From: Pyxicephalus adspersus
Lineage: Eukaryota > Chordata > Amphibia > Anura > Pyxicephalidae
Direction: 5' to 3'
Length of the DNA stretch: 64,000 nt
NCBI RefSeq assembly: GCF_032062135.1
Contig: NC_092861.1
Location: 2,513,748 to 2,577,747, forward strand
Shown: positions 63,791-64,000 of the stretch, in pieces
Numbering within the stretch: position 1 is the first letter of the stretch
Layout: each line of letters begins with the position of its first letter
The notes under the pieces: model-generated
Told to the model about the DNA's origin: nothing
Seen by the model: the letters and a program-made list of their open reading frames with translations, nothing else
The model's database searches: none
Made by a program: the position numbers and the translations under genes

Positions 63791-64000
63791 GCCCACGAAT
63801 ATGAAGCATAATTTTACATTTACAGTACGAGTTAAACTAGGAGTAGCATTTCAATTGAAAGAAGAGTGTTATTTTGTTGTTACCTCTCCTAATAGAACAC
63901 TGAATAGTGTGAAGTCCCTAACAGCAAAAGTAGCTCCCGCTGGAATCCTTAGCGCTTTCACCTCGGTATGCCATCTCAGGCATTCTTGCAACACTTTTTC

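Overview
This is a vertebrate, intron-rich, repeat-dense genomic window, most likely from an anuran amphibian (frog). The single identifiable protein-coding gene is HMBOX1 (homeobox containing 1, also called HOT1), on the + strand. Eight consecutive coding exons run from 33870 to the stop codon at 58241-58243. They join in frame across consensus GT-AG junctions into 407 codons from the internal Met at 33883. That is within one residue of the same part of human HMBOX1 as I recall it. The frog assignment is an inference. It rests on the repeat content (V-SINEs and L2-like LINEs that share the 3' tail 'GCGCTGT...TTGGCGCTATA', plus many hAT and Tc1-type MITEs) and on the moderate divergence of HMBOX1 from mammals.

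Layout. 1-33869 lies upstream of the first recognised coding exon. It is either HMBOX1 intron/5' flank or intergenic, and I found no convincing exon there. It holds a 160-174-bp satellite (1236-2700), a 736-bp tandem duplication (5115-6581), several fold-back inverted repeats (12402-12686, 14057-14724, 28234-28412), a 318-bp tandem repeat that runs into a gap, a mosaic of duplicated segments (25670-27600), and many copies of a 166-bp CAGTG-ended element. 33870-58243 is HMBOX1, with introns of about 0.5 to 8.5 kb loaded with SINEs, LINE 3' ends, MITEs, a 24-bp x 12 GC-rich minisatellite, and a 970-bp fold-back insertion flanked by a perfect 14-bp direct repeat. 58244-64000 is the 3' UTR and downstream flank, with a hAT-type MITE soon after the stop codon and decayed Tc1/mariner transposases near the right edge. 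Four runs of N (2061-2584, 8496-8947, 12737-13134, 17308-18243) all fall inside or beside repeats.

How the parts work together. HMBOX1 encodes an HNF1-like N-terminal region, a POU-specific-like helical domain and a divergent long homeodomain (WFANRR recognition helix). The family binds double-stranded telomeric TTAGGG repeats and also acts as a transcriptional regulator. Everything else in the window is mobile-element material. The shared 3' tail of the V-SINE and L2-like LINE copies is the expected signature of a SINE that borrows LINE reverse-transcription machinery. I see no bacterial-type system, CRISPR array, tRNA or rRNA gene, and no undescribed multi-gene system. The most unusual items are the nested hAT plus fold-back insertion at 50727-52073, the 166-bp CAGTG family with 5-bp target duplications, and a triple NAG acceptor at HMBOX1 coding exon 8.
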